A stretch of DNA of 64,000 nt from Paramecium octaurelia. Lineage: Eukaryota > Ciliophora > Oligohymenophorea > Peniculida > Parameciidae. Each line of letters opens with the position of its first letter. The stretch's first letter is position 1. The position numbers and the translations under genes were made by a program. This document shows positions 25,209 to 37,943 of the stretch, piece by piece. The notes under the pieces are model-generated. The model worked only from the letters and a program-made list of their open reading frames with translations, was not told the DNA's origin and made no database searches. Where the stretch lies: positions 257,286 to 321,285 of the forward strand of contig CAJJDP010000049.1 of assembly GCA_905182995.1 (NCBI GenBank), written 5' to 3'.

Positions 25209-27043
25209 ATGAGCCGAAACAATTAAGGACCTTCTATTTCAACTCTAGTTCCAATCCTATAAAGACAATGCCCAACTGGAAGAGTCACATTAAACGATAT
25301 GTATATTGGGGATATGGGAGCAAAATTAGTGGCTGACACAATCAAAAATTATCCAAATATTGGAATTCTGGATCTCAAAGGTAATAACATTAGTCCCAAT
25401 GGATTTATTGAAATATTTCAAGCACTCAAAACTAATATTGTAAATCTATTGTATTTATTAAGAGTCCTTAAGAACTTTAACTTTATAATGGAATCAACTT
25501 TGTGCAAACAATAATCTAAAGGCTCTTGAATTACTGTATCAAGTCATGTCTATTAACAAATCAATTACTCATATTGATATACAAAACAATAGATTGAACA
25601 CAACATGTGCAGGATTGCTTGCAAATATTATTCGAAATAATCCCTAATTGAGAACATTGGATCTTAGATGGAATGAATTAGGAAATTAAGGAGTCAGAAT
25701 GTTGATCCCAGCTGCTGCAGCTAATGGATACATTTTATCCATTGAAATTCAAGGGAATGGAGCCACAGAAGATTCAATACGAGAATTGAATTCAGTCCTA
25801 AAATAAAACAAAGACAATGTGAATATGGCTGGCATGCAAGACCCAGGCAAAAATTAAGGAAGATATCAGCCTGGATAGAGATAGCCACTTAAGGAAATGG
25901 CATAACATTTAGAGGAAGAAAGAAGAGCTGTTGCTAAACATTTGGAAAAGTTGATTGAAAGAGAGAGAGCCTTAGGGTTGTAATTAAAAGAAGAATATGA
26001 AGAGAAGACCTTACAATGGAGATAAAAGCTTTTGGGAAATTAAGCTAAATAAGATTAGTTAGAAAGAAATGCAGGTGAATTATAGAATCATAAAAATATA
26101 TTAAAAAATGAGATTCAAAAATGGGACAATAATATCAAATAAATTTAATAATAAAGATCATTTACCACAAAAGCTTTAGAGGAGAGATTTTAAGAATCAG
26201 AAAAAAATATTAGGGATCTTGAAAAGAAACAATAAGAAGAATTGGCAGAATAATAAAGAGCTCATTTCTTCAATCTTAGATAAATCGATAATGATTGGGG
26301 TGAAAAATGTGATTAAATGATGGATGAAAATAGAAAGTTGGATGATCACATCTAAATTTAATCAGAACAATGTAATAAGGTTAAAGATGACATTGCTAAA
26401 TTTAATTCAACAAGTTAGATTTAAACTATGGAAGTTATTGAAAAAGTTAAGAAATTGGTTTTAGAAGAATTTAAAGAAAAATTAAACTAAATGGAAAAAT
26501 AAGTAGAAAGAATAGACTAAGATAGACTAAAAATTATTAGAGATAGTTAATAATGTATTTTAGAAGCTCAAAAAGAACTTAGATAAATAACAGAATAATA
26601 TTCTGACATGTTGAAAGACAAGGTTAGAATGGAATTAGAAAATAGAAATCTCTCTGTAGATAATTATCAATTGGAATAATTTTCATCAACCGTAACTTAA
26701 GATTTAGTTTATAGAAAAGATCTAGAGAAAAAAGTTCTTGAATAGTTAACTAAAATCAAAGAAAAGGAATTTAAAATAAATAACCATGAAGTTGAATAGA
26801 TGAATAAAATTAATAATAACTTTAAAAATGATACAACTTATCACTCTAAGTTTAAGGAAGTAATAAATTAATTAATTATTTTAGGATAGCAGACATAGGG
26901 AAGAAGCTTTGGACAAAACATTAAGAGAAAGTGATATTGAAAATCATAAATTAGCTAAAGATATAAATAAATTAACAGAGCTACTTTCAGCTAGAACAAT
27001 AAAAGCAGTTTTATCAACATTTCAAGAACATAAAGTTTTTTGA
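25209..27043 (+). CDS. LRRC45-like protein: leucine-rich repeats plus long coiled coil
   Basis: 594 aa after two 25-nt introns. Residues ~20-190 hold about five ribonuclease-inhibitor-type leucine-rich repeats: GILDLKGNNISPNG, LRTLTLQWNQL, THIDIQNNRLN, LRTLDLRWNELGNQG, SIEIQGN. The phrases DLKGNN, WN-L and DLRWN match the LRRC45 pattern. From ~215 to the end is an almost unbroken coiled coil. LRRC45 in animals is a linker at the proximal end of centrioles and at distal appendages needed for centrosome cohesion and ciliogenesis; here a basal-body role is inferred. The domain order and length (about 670 aa in animals) agree. Confidence 0.8.
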
Positions 27044-27351
27044 AAATATAGATATAAATTCTAATCTATCAATAGTTCATAATTAATTCATGTTTAAAAT
27101 ATATATATTTGTATCACTTTCTATTTAATTAATTTCCTTTATGTGTCATATTAACCAATGATAATTTTGTAGAGTTATAATAATAACAATATGAATATTT
27201 TGTTTTCAATTTAATAAGATAGTATTCTTTAAAATAATGATTATCCTTCTTAGTTCTTTTATATTTATTATAGTATAAACAAATTACATTCATAAGAAAT
27301 GCAACAACTAATCACTCTTCTTATTAATTTTTTAATTTTAATTTAATTTAA
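27044..27351. other. Intergenic, 308 bases
   Basis: Very AT-rich spacer between the LRRC45-like gene and TTC5, same strand on both sides. No ORF, repeat or motif worth naming. Confidence 0.5.
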
Positions 27352-28712
27352 ATGGAGGAAAAACTCTCAGAATTAAAGCTCTAGGTTGATCAGCTGACTG
27401 AAGAAGCAGAATATGATTTTCAAAAAGGAGAACATTATAAACCTTAAGTTACATAGATAATTAAACAAATTGACTCCTTGATTGAGAACGAAGATTTAGA
27501 AAGTAATTTGAATATTAAAATTCTTTAGTCTCAAAAAAGCATAAAATAGAGCTATATTTTTTGAAAGGAAAGGCTTCTGACATTCTACCTGATTATTCAA
27601 AATTTGCTGAGGAAGCACTTACAAAAGCAGTAAAATTAATTCAAAATCAATTTTTTAGATGAAATTAAATCCTTTTCACATAGACAGCTTAAATACACTA
27701 GGACATATATTGTGGAAGAAAAAGGATTTTGTAGCTGCAAAGTAATGTTTTGAAACTGCAATTGAAAAAGATCCAAATAATATCAAGTCATTGCAATATT
27801 TGTCTATAGTTTTGAGGTAAGTTGGAGATTAGAAGGATAAGAGTTAAAATGTGACAAAATCGTTGGAAATTGCAAAGAAAGCTTTGACATTCGATTTAAA
27901 AAATGCTCAATCATGGTATTTAGTTGGAAATGCATACCTTTCTGATTATTTTATGAATCCGAAGAAAAATAATAATGAATTAAATTTGGCCTTGTCCGCA
28001 TACAACTAGTCTGAAAAGAATTAAAATAGAGAAAATCCAGATTTATATTTCAATAGAGGAAATGTATTTTGTATCATTTAAATTTAGATTCATTGCTATT
28101 TTGAGGATTATTAATTAGCCTTTAATGATTACATTAAGGCAAACAAGATTGATCAATCATTAACAAATGATACATTAAAGTAAGTGCAATAGAAGGTGCT
28201 AAAAGTCTATGATTTGGTCACTAACAAATGCAGAATTACATAGAAAAAGTTGTAGAACATAGTAAAATAGATTCCAATAGGTTTGAGAGAATAACCAAAA
28301 GGATTTGATCATCCACTTTAAATGTGTACTATAGGAGATTTGAAAGATGGAATAAATAAAGGGTTGATTTTAGCGAGTAAAAGTTTGGTAAGTTACACAG
28401 AGTAAAATACAGTGCCTGCTGGATTTGTGATAGTTGATAGTAAATTGAGCTTTGCTAGTTTATCAATTTATAATGCTTCTTAAGAGATTTATGAGAAAAT
28501 CAGAGATTTAACAGATGTGTTTATAATAGAGCCAGAAGTAAAATAAATAAATTGTGAGATTGAAGGGAAAGTAATAAATATAGAGATTATAATAGCAAAT
28601 ATCTTATATGTGTATATAGGTAAAGGATGCAAATAAGATTTATGTTGAGAATGAGAAAATAGTGAATCAACTAGCGCATTCAATGGTTGTTAATTAAACA
28701 TTTGAGAAATGA
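27352..28712 (+). CDS. TTC5: TTC5 (STRAP): TPR protein of tubulin mRNA autoregulation
   Basis: 418 aa after four introns (26, 29, 24, 25 nt), close to the ~440 aa of animal TTC5. TPR-type helix pairs run from ~30 to ~260, for example YFLKGKASDILPDYSKFAEE, NTLGHILWKKKDFVAAKQCF, SWYLVGNAYLSDYF and LYFNRGN. The C-terminal ~130 residues form the OB-fold part: GFVIVDSKLSFASLSIYN and a final SYMCIQVKDANKIYVENEK that corresponds to the SFSYKCVRV-type end of TTC5. In animals TTC5 recognises the N-terminal tetrapeptide of nascent tubulin at the ribosome and triggers tubulin mRNA decay. In a heavily ciliated cell the same role is likely but inferred. Confidence 0.85.
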
Positions 28713-28955
28713 GATTTTGATCTATATTATTTTTGATTGAAGTATCATTCTGATTATAAATTGATTTCCGATGAAGGAGAATAAGATTCAACAATTTCCA
28801 TTATGCAATAATTGATTCCATTAATTAAATTACTATATTATTTAATGTTACAAGGAGAAGCAAATTTCGCTGAAAAGAGATAAATGAGAAGAGCACGAAC
28901 CAATTTCGAGAATGAAATGTAAATTTCGGTTGTTTATTGATGAAGGGATGACGGA

Positions 28956-29856
28956 ATGAATGAAAAAATGACTTGTTATGAAAGTGTGTTAAATTGTTTC
29001 GGATCCTTTTTTGGAACTTTGAGAGCCTGGTTGCCATGTTGTTGTTGTTTTTGTCCTTATCCATATTATGAAATAACCTAAGGGTAAAAGGGATTGTTAT
29101 AAAAATTTGGAAAATACTAAAGAACTTTGGAGCCAGGACTTCATGAATTCAATCCGTATGTCATAAATATTAATTTCTTAGTTTCACAGATCGTATCATT
29201 CCTGTAAGCACAAAGACATTGTAAAACAGTTAATTTGATATTTTAGTATTATCGATTTGGAAAGATAACTTATATTAACTAAAGACAATATCACTGTCAA
29301 TATTGACACTATTGTATACTACAGAGTCGTTGATGTCTGTAAATCAGCCTATAGAGTAAAGAAAATTGTTGAAGCAGTTAAGGAAATAACGTATGCGGTA
29401 ATAAATAATTAACTTTAAGACTCTAAGAACTGTTGCTGGTGAACACACATTATAGGATATTATTGAGAATAGATAGAAGATTGCTGATGAAATAGAAGGA
29501 TTCGTCTTTGATGTTGTATCAGAATGGGGTATTCAATATTGTGATTTCATTTAGGAATCTACTTAGAACATGTTTTTATTAAGGATATGTAAATGGGGGA
29601 GGAATTACAATCTTCCCTATCCAATGCTCCTAAAGCTTAAAGACTTGCTTAGTCGAAAATCATTTCAGCAAAAGTACTATTATATTATTACAAAAAGAGT
29701 GATGTTGAAGCTGCAAAACTCATGAGGGAGGCTGCTGATATGTTGGATTCAAAAGCCGCCATGTAGATTAGATATTTTGAAACTATTTAACTAATTGCAA
29801 AAAATAAAAATCCAAAAATATTGTTCCTGTCTATGGATTAGACCTAAAAAAAATGA
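28956..29856 (+). CDS. Stomatin/SPFH-domain membrane protein
   Basis: 258 aa after five introns (26, 26, 22, 26, 24 nt). The N-terminus has WLPCCCCFCPYPYYEI (~23-38), a Cys cluster likely to be palmitoylated. The SPFH/Band 7 domain follows: GLLQKFGKYQRTLEPGLHEF, DRIIPVSTKTF, LILTKDNITVNIDTIVYYRV, TLRTVAGEHTLQDIIENR and EWGIYLEHVFIKDMQM. This order is diagnostic of the stomatin family, which forms oligomers on the inner face of membranes and regulates channels and lipid domains. It lacks a clear hydrophobic hairpin, so the Cys cluster may supply attachment. ATG 28956 was chosen as the upstream-most Met; 28968 is an alternative. Confidence 0.88.
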
Positions 29857-29995
29857 TGATAAATTATAGCTATTCATAGATTATAAATAATCAACTATTA
29901 AATAATGAATCTAAATTTAGATCTCATTATATTATAATGTAATTATTTTTATTAAGAACAGAGTCTGATTTATTTCTAATAAATATCAAATTAAA

Positions 29996-30804
29996 ATGAA
30001 TTAAACAGGAGATTTGCAGATTTTAAATCATCAGTTAAACATCTAAAATAACAAACTATCTCTTTAAGTAGAAGTCTTATCATAATAAATCTAATTACTT
30101 ATAAAATAAAATCAATAATTTTAAGCTAAGGTAGCCGATTACTAAAACTTAAAAGCTGAAAATATCACCTTAAAAAAGGATATTATGAATTTATAAGAAA
30201 AAATTTAAGAAAAAGAATCTGAGTAATTACTAGTTCAAGAAAGTTTATTCAATCAACATATCGAAGAAATGTAAAAAAGACATAAAAAACAAATATAAGA
30301 CTTAAAAACTATATATGAGGATAAAATTATATCCTTATAGAGAGAGTGGTCATCCATGTAAGATTAGACTGTATAAATGGGAGTATCAAATTAAGCATCA
30401 AAAACGCTGGAATAGTAGGCTGCTAAAATAATATAAATAAGCCAGAGATTAGAGTAATTATGTGTAATTAATTTAGAAAAACTTTGTCCGATCTTCCAAC
30501 TCAAAGTCCTAGTCATGGACATATTGGAATATCTAAAGAAATGTATGATTCGATGCTGGAATAATTAAAAAGCAAATCCACAAAAAATATTATCCTAGAA
30601 AAAATACCAGATTAACAGAATTTGTAAATTTCCCAATTATAATTTAGTTCTTTACGATACAAAAAGACATCCATCACCAATATCAAAAAGGAGCCTAAAT
30701 TTGGTATCAAAAGAAATATTCATTACAGTAAACCTTATGAGTCTCCACAAACTTAAAATTCTCAAATTGCTCTAACCATAAGTACATTAACCAAGAGATC
30801 TTGA
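29996..30804 (+). CDS. Coiled-coil protein with Ser/Lys-rich tail, 261 aa
   Basis: One 23-nt intron near 30449-30471. Residues 1-150 form a Gln/Lys/Leu-rich coiled coil (starts MNQTGDLQILNHQLNIQN). The remainder is polar and Ser/Lys-rich (KTLSDLPTQSPSHGHIGISK, KKTSITNIKKEPKFG), probably disordered. An unspliced reading in the first frame also stays open for a while but has poorer composition. No family recognised. It converges on another coiled-coil gene 175 bases away. Confidence 0.7.
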
Positions 30805-30979
30805 TCATTATTTTACTTTAAAACATGTATTTGATATTTTATGTACAATTTCTATATCAAGGTTAAGAATTATTTGATTATGTTATTAAACTTTATAAAC
30901 TAATATTTAATTTAAAGATTTAGTTTATAATAATCGCATTCGGGAATGATGATTCTAATATATTTAAACTAAATATTTA

Positions 30980-33595
30980 TCAATAGTAATGATTAATTAA
31001 ATCTATTTCCCTTAAAACTGACTATCGACCATACCTATTCCTTTTTGGAGTTCCAACAACATAAGTTGAAGATGACCGAACTTCTCGAACAGGAGTGGAA
31101 CGCTTTATTTAAGTCTCGAGAAATGTGTTCTTTGATTTTTCATAACATTTCTCATCAATTAGTCTAGTGTTATCTTTTTTTAAAGATTATACGCGACATT
31201 CTATTAACATATAAATTTAATATATTACCCATCTCGCTAATTAGTTTAGAACTTTACTTTTCAGATTTTTTGAGCTATTATTACCATGATTAAGATTATT
31301 CCTTTAAATTTTTATTCTCTTCTATTAATGTAGCAATTTATGAATGCAATTAGACGACAAACTAATTATACTAAATTTACTAAGCTTCAGATAAACCTTT
31401 TAATTCTAATCTAAAATTATAAATATATTATTTACTTATAAACATGATCGATATTTATCAAATGCTTCTACTGATCTACAATAAGATCTTAAACTTGTAA
31501 TTTAAAGTATTCTTATTATTACATAATTTCAGTTTTCAACAACTGATTTTCAGTATTTAAATTCTAAATAACATTTTCTAAACCTCTTTTTTCTAATGTT
31601 ATCTATTAAGAATAATTTTCAAGTTTTTCTCTTTCTTATGCTATCTCCTTTTCAATTTTTACTTTCAAACTTGAATCTACAGCCTTTTTTAAAGCGTCTA
31701 TCTCTTTTTGATGTTTATCTTTAAGTAAATTCAATTATTCCCTAAGTTGAATAGTTTCAACCAATTCTTGAGATTAAATTTCTATTTTATTTTCTGCAAA
31801 TTTCAATTATTAATGAGTCTCTGATAATAATTATTGTATTTGATTTAAATTAGATAAGGTTTCTTATAAATTATTGGTTATTTTAATATTTTCTTCTTAA
31901 GTTTTATGTAATTTAGTTTATAGTTATTGAATTTCATCTTGAAATCTTTACAATTTCTCAAGTTAATCTTTATTCTACATTTCATAATTTTCCTCCATTC
32001 GAATTGTCTTGAGTTTCCAATTGTCTATCTCATTACTCTATTCTACTGTAAGTTATTGGAGTCTGTGTAATTCATTTCTTAGACTTTGTATTTATGGTCT
32101 AGTCTCTTCAATTTCCTCCCCTTTAATATTACTTTGATAGGCTAATTACTAGATGTACGAAGTCTATTCATCTATTTTCTGCAATAAGACATTTATTTTT
32201 TCATTGAGATTATTTATTTCTTTGTTCTTTTATTATACAATTTATTCTGTTTACTAACTTAATAAATATAATAATTACTAATTTATTTTATTGTTAATTT
32301 TATAACAGTTTGATATCAAATTGGTTTTATTGTTATTTTAAGTAGGATGTATTTTCTTGGAATAGTTTATCGAATTTTAATTTTTAAGCCTCTAACTCTT
32401 TATATTGCATGAGCAATTGCTATTCCTTAATTTAGATTTCTTAGGCGTTGTCTGCGATTTACTTTTCCAGGTTATTGGTTTTAGTAGTTTCATGATTTAA
32501 ATTCTATCTGGTTTATGTAAGTAGCTTTTATAAATCCTCATTTTCCATAATCACTTATTACATTTACTTTTTAAGATGATTAATTTCTTTATTATAATTA
32601 TGTTGATTTTCTTATTGTTATAACTTGTGATTTCTATTCAACTCATTTAAGTTTGATTTCATCTAATTAATTTCATGTTTATATTGTTGAAATTCTTAAT
32701 CATTTTTTTCTAATTATAATCTTTCTTCTTTTTCTAATAATTTCAATTCTTCAAATTAAATTATCAGTTCTTCATACTTAATCCTTCTACTCTCTATATC
32801 TTTTTCTTAATTGATCATTTTCTGTTTTTATTATCTATTTTCATTGACTTATTGTTCGAATTATATTTGTAATTATTGAATCTTTTCAGTATTCTTTTTT
32901 ATAACTGCATCTTGCTACTCAATAATATTACTGATTTGTTGATTATTATTCAGTAACTCATTCCCCTTTTTATCTTTATAATCAAGTTATTCTTTGGCCA
33001 TTTATAATTCCTTAGAGCAACTCTTCAATTTATCTTCATATGACTAAATAAGATCAGAATTCTATTTTAATTCAGTCAGAAGCTTCTCAATATTTGCTGT
33101 TAGATTCTTGTTTTACTATTCATACAATTCTCCATAATGGGCTTTCCATTTTTATTCAATAATTTCAGTTTCTACTTAAAACTTTTTTTGCAATGATTCA
33201 TACTGATAAGACAGTTCTTCTAATTAGATTTGTAAACTCTAATTCATTAAAACTACTTTTTCATTTTCATATATCATTTTTGTAGTTCTATTTTCAATTG
33301 CTCTATATCTCTCATCTTTTTATGATTAGTAAGCGTTCTAAAGCATCCTTTATTCTTCTTGTAACAATTCAATTTCTCTATTTTTATCATTTAATTATGA
33401 CAATAATCGCTCATTTTCAGTAGCTAACATCACAACTTTATTTTCCAATTCTTAAACAGTTAATCTTTATTAACTATGATTTAACTCTGCTAATAGATCT
33501 CTTTGATAAAAATGATAATCCTTTTTATCACTAAGATTGCTGATATTATGAAGGGACGAATCTTTATCAAAGTATGTCTGTCTAGTGTCATACAT
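30980..33595 (-). CDS. Long coiled-coil protein, 871 aa
   Basis: A frame of 872 codons with no intron required. It starts MYDTRQTYFDKDSSLHNISN and is coiled coil from ~25 to ~800, dominated by Glu, Lys, Gln, Leu and Asn heptads. The last ~55 residues are basic and Ser/Thr/Arg-rich (KRSTPVREVRSSSTYVVGTP), resembling a microtubule-binding or phospho-regulated tail. Filamentous, basal-body or cortical scaffold proteins look like this, but coiled coils alone do not identify the protein. Confidence 0.8.
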
Positions 33596-33857
33596 TATAT
33601 TTAAATTTAAAATACTTTAAACTGTTAATTGAATTTTTTATTTATAGATATCCTCCATATAAATTTGGAATCTAGAATAGATATAATAAAATGAATATCC
33701 ATTCAAACATGAATACAGACAGTCTAGTATGTAATAATAATAATCACAGTTTAAATGTATATAAAATTTATTAGTGAAATATGAGTTAAGCTCTATATAT
33801 GTTGCTATACGTAATTTTATAAATGGATTATTAAGATAAAGAAATAATAATTTATAA

Positions 33858-34261
33858 ATGAATCATGGAGTTTTTCAACATAAGTTTGATAAATAAAAAT
33901 AGAGAACTATAACTTTGATACAGAAGTTAGATAAAGACCAAAGATAATTAGAAAAAATAAAATAGAGAAATATTTTAAGGGTTGAACGTTTGATGTCCCT
34001 GAATTAGAAAGATTTAAACACCGTCTGCACTTCAAGTTTATCAACAGATCATAAAAATGAAATAAAATTTAGTTTACAAAGTCGAAAAAATGCTTATTAA
34101 ATCAAATTAGAATCTTTGGAGGAGAGTTTTGCTTTCCAGAAATTTGATATGAATAATCAAAATAGAAATTATTGGTACTTATTATATTCAATAAAAATAG
34201 GGCAAGATTAGCATATAGATAAACATTATAAAACAGTGATAGATAATATAGACACATTTGA
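33858..34261 (+). CDS. Hypothetical basic coiled-coil protein, 125 aa
   Basis: Two exons with a 26-nt intron at about 34177-34202, giving 126 codons. Starts MNHGVFQHKFDKQKQRTITL; Lys/Gln/Arg-rich, with a short coiled coil near the start (LIQKLDKDQRQLEKIKQRN). Reading through the intron is also possible and would end at 34291. No family recognised. 76 bases upstream of the cyclin gene on the same strand. Confidence 0.55.
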
Positions 34262-34337
34262 TAGAGAATTATTTTTATTTCAATGTTCCTGATTATAATT
34301 ATTTATTATAAAATAATCTAAATAATATAAAAATAGG

Positions 34338-36311
34338 ATGAAAAAATGGGATGATGATGCAAGATTGAAGAATTATGTTAATAAAATACTAAATGTCAAA
34401 TCAACTATGACAAAAAAATTAAATACTGCTTCAAAAAGTAATAAATCATTACTATTTTGATATTAGAGAGAATCAATAGAGATACTGAATATAGTAGCAA
34501 TGCAACCTATCGTTCAGATTAATTAGATTTTAAAGAGAGTGTTCTTTATAAGTAATAAGAATAAAGTAATATTAGATAATTAGTGGAGTACAATTTATAA
34601 TAATATACAAATAAATTATTGTTAAGAGGATATAAGAGTGGTTTATAATAATTAGCATCATAATCTTAGGAATCATAAAACATTATCTTACAAGAGATAA
34701 AACTATTACCTGGACATAAATAAAAATTTGTTGATCTATTCAAATAATTAAATGAATAATATGAGTCTGGCAATGATAACAAGCTAGTAAATCATAATAA
34801 TTTTGCTTAAAATCGTAATACTTTACCTGGCTCATTAAATTCACATGGATAATTTGATTAAACTAAAGAAGTATTTACTGAAATTCTAAAACCCATAAAT
34901 AGAAGAGCATCTTTAAAAAATTTTTCACCTTCCCATGAGTAGACTTAAATCAAACCTAGAGTATTACCAAAATTGGAAAAAGTGTAGAGTAAAGGCAAAA
35001 AAGAAAGGAGTCCTTAATTTGAAGAAATTAATTCTAAATAATAAGATTTATAAGTTACAAATGTTGCATAGATACCTAATTTTAAAGAGAGTATTTCAAA
35101 ACAAGCAGCAAAGACGATTAAAAAACCTATCTAAAATTAAATAAAGTAAAAGTTATCTTCGTAGAAATCTCATTAAGAAAAACCGAATAAATTTATAAAT
35201 AAACTCTTACTAACTAATGGGAAAAACAAGAATGAAGTAAATTTAGAAAGAGAATAAATTTAAATGATGTATCAATCTTTTGACAATGGAAGATTAGCAT
35301 CTACATTAATCAATATTGATATTGAAGAAATAAGTTATTGTGTTGGGATTTAAATTTAAAAAATGATGGTTCTTGCTGACTTAGTTTAAATACAAAATAT
35401 TAATAAACATGAAATTTAATAGGCTGATAATGTATCCGGTTTATCAGATAGTAAATAAAAATAATAATATTAGGTTAGAATGTAATTAATGATGAAAATG
35501 ATGGGGAATACATTTAAGATTAGGATTTCCAAATGGAGCAAATCGATACTGAAAAATAGCACATTAAAAAGGAATCCCTTTATTACGAAGAAGACCAAGA
35601 ACAAGATTATCTTGAAGAGTTTGAAAATAATGAACAATAAAATTGTAATCCAGAGTCAGAGTACTTGGATGAATAATTTTAACCAGATGTTGAAAATAAG
35701 TAAATATCTAATACTATTATTTAAGTTAACCATTACCTAAATCTCAATTTTCAGTTGACACTACATTAAATTTACAAGAATCCATTTTATTTAATAAAGT
35801 GTTTGTTGATATGTAAATGACAAATTATATACCAAACGTGGATATCATTCAAAATTATTGTAAAAACATAATGACAACAACAAAAATGGAAAGAGAAGTA
35901 GCAATTATATCGATGATATATATAAATAGATTATTAGACCATAATCAAGGAATAGAAATCAATTGTTTAAATTGGCAGAAAGTGTTATTTACAGCTTTAG
36001 TTATGGCTTCAAAAATATGGGATGATGAATCATTTGAAAATAATAATTTTGCCAAAGTACTTCCTTAGTTTTCAACAATTTAAATAAATGAAATGGAAAA
36101 GGTGTTTTTGAAATTAATAGAATATCATCTCTATGTCAATTCTGGAGACTATGCTTAATAGTATTTTTTATTGAGGACATATGCAGATAAAAAATAACGA
36201 AGCTATGCTGTCAAATAACTCGATATTGCAACAGTTCTGAGATTATAAAGAGGTGGTCAATAGTTGATGACAAAGCAATAATTTTTAAATACTTTAAACA
36301 AAAGTTTTTGA
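34338..36311 (+). CDS. Cyclin (PHO80/cyclin-Y type) with a long disordered N-terminal region
   Basis: 631 aa after three introns (29, 23, 26 nt). The C-terminal ~145 residues are a single cyclin box: TTKMEREVAIISMIYINRLL, LNWQKVLFTALVMASKIWDD, NNFAKVLPQFSTIQINEMEK and KLIEYHLYVNSGDYAQQYF. ASKIWDDESF is typical of cyclin Y and PHO80-like cyclins, which partner CDK14/16- or Pho85-type kinases. The first ~465 residues are low-complexity: Gln/Asn/Lys-rich, then a very acidic stretch (~395-455, for example YYEEDQEQDYLEEFENN). A single cyclin box at the end of a long tail is unusual in length. Kinase partner unknown. Confidence 0.82.
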
Positions 36312-36432
36312 AATTACTCCTAATTATAACTATATAAATAAATAGCTCTACAATTTTAACTAATCTTATAGATTGTCATTTAAAGCATTATATTATAATA
36401 ACTTATTTAAGAAATAAATTAAAATATGTAAC

Positions 36433-36986
36433 TCATTTCTTCTTTTGTTTAGGATCTGTTTTATCTTAATGAATTTAATCTTAACTATATACCTTATGCT
36501 TTAGTGTCCTTCTTGTCATTTTTTCCTTAATTTTGATCTTTTGGATTTTTTTCCTTTTAATCTTTATTGCCTTTCTAAGGTGATTTATTTTTATCATTTT
36601 TATCATCTTTTGGATCAGGTTTACCATCAGTTTTACTTGCTTGAAGCTAAGCCTTAAGTTTTTCATCTTAATTTATTTGAGGATATGCTACTTAATTAGA
36701 GTTCAGCCAATGATTTTGCCATTGTCTGTTGTCGAAACTGTTCTGCTTATTTCTTTTTTTCATATTTTAAAACAGCTTAAGCTGCATACTCATAAACATT
36801 TCCACTTGGAAAACCATCCTTGCAAAGTCTTCTCAAAAAATATTCATAAGCAGCCAATACACCACTGTTATTCAATATTTATTCTTATCAATATTTTAAA
36901 TGCTTTATACATTTTTATTCTAAAATATGTTTTTCTTCATTATTCAAATCTTGATCTCCTTATTATTTATCTTAAGTATCATCCAT
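36433..36986 (-). CDS. Hypothetical protein with Lys/Asp/Asn-rich tail, 157 aa
   Basis: Three introns (27, 25, 28 nt) give exactly 158 codons. A folded-looking part (~25-95) includes SGVLAAYEYFLRRLCKDGF and NVYEYAAQAVLKYEKKKQAE, probably helical. The last ~65 residues are almost all Lys, Asp, Asn, Gln and Pro (DKNDKNKSPQKGNKDQKEK, ending DKTDPKQKKK) and are surely disordered. No family recognised. Confidence 0.65.
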
Positions 36987-37236
36987 CTTTCCTTACATAA
37001 ATATTTTACTAAATTATTTATAATATTAATTATTATGAAAAACTATGAATAATAAGTAGATATTTAAACTAATCTAGTCTATACTTGTTGATAAAGAATT
37101 TTGTGACTAAAATATTTTTACATACTATTAAAGATCCAATAAAATCCATCCTTAAATACGACTTTTTGCGTTATAACAAAACAATTTTTTAAGACAACCT
37201 AATAGTAATGCAAATCTCTCTACTATTCAACATAGT

Positions 37237-37812
37237 ATGAATATCTTATCTATTTTTATGAGCCCAAAAGCTATTAATCAGCAAGTTTGCCCAAATAAAG
37301 TTTCACCAATAGAGAAAACCCTCAAAGAAAATAAATTAAACCCTAGAGCTTCTCAACTGAAACCCCCTAACAAAAGCCAAAAATTAGAACTTTCAAAGGA
37401 ATTTCAGCCAAGAATAAATTAATCTAGCTCTCTCAAAAGAAAAAACTGTAAATCCACTCTCGTGACATGAAGCTTAACTTAAAATAAGGTATTCGAAACA
37501 CCAGTGTATGAAGATTGCAATAAACACTACACTCAGTAAAAGCCAGAAACCTTTCGTTACAAGGACTTAGAACTCAATTCATATATTGAAGAATATTCAT
37601 TACTCTAGAAATAAACAATAGCTTCTGTCAAGCTACCTAATGGTGTGTAGCATCAAAGTCGGCATGAGAATAGTTAAACTAGTAGATTATCAATATAATT
37701 GTGTTCACATTCTTTTAAACCAATAATAAAAACTAAATCAATATCATAAAATTAGTAAATTTAACAAAAGAATTTTAACATAAGTGGATGGAGCGATCAT
37801 TCAAATAAGTGA
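37237..37812 (+). CDS. Hypothetical Ser/Lys/Gln-rich protein, 182 aa
   Basis: One 27-nt intron (GTGA...TAAG, about 37459-37485) removes an in-frame TGA; because 27 is a multiple of three, retention would cause termination rather than a frameshift, as is usual for Paramecium introns. The donor is GTG rather than GTA. Starts MNILSIFMSPKAINQQ and contains PVYEDCNKHYTQQKPETFRY and a Ser/Gln/His-rich end. Probably disordered; no family recognised. MSPKAINQQ at codon 8 is an alternative start. Confidence 0.6.
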
Positions 37813-37943
37813 ACTATGTCTTTTATATATTTGTTTATTTATATAATTATTATTATTATTTAAATTTTTACTCATTTTCCAGAATAAATACAGAAATTTA
37901 AATAATTCAAAAACATTAAAAATATTTTATTTTTTTTTTAATT

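Noticed and set aside
30466..30480. 15-nt GTGTAATTAATTTAG intron in the 29996-30804 gene
   Set aside because: Too short for Paramecium; a 23-nt intron beginning at the upstream GTAA gives the right frame.
36641..37000. Plus-strand ORF of 119 codons with membrane-like composition
   Set aside because: Antisense shadow of the minus-strand gene at 36433-36986, which splices cleanly into 157 aa.
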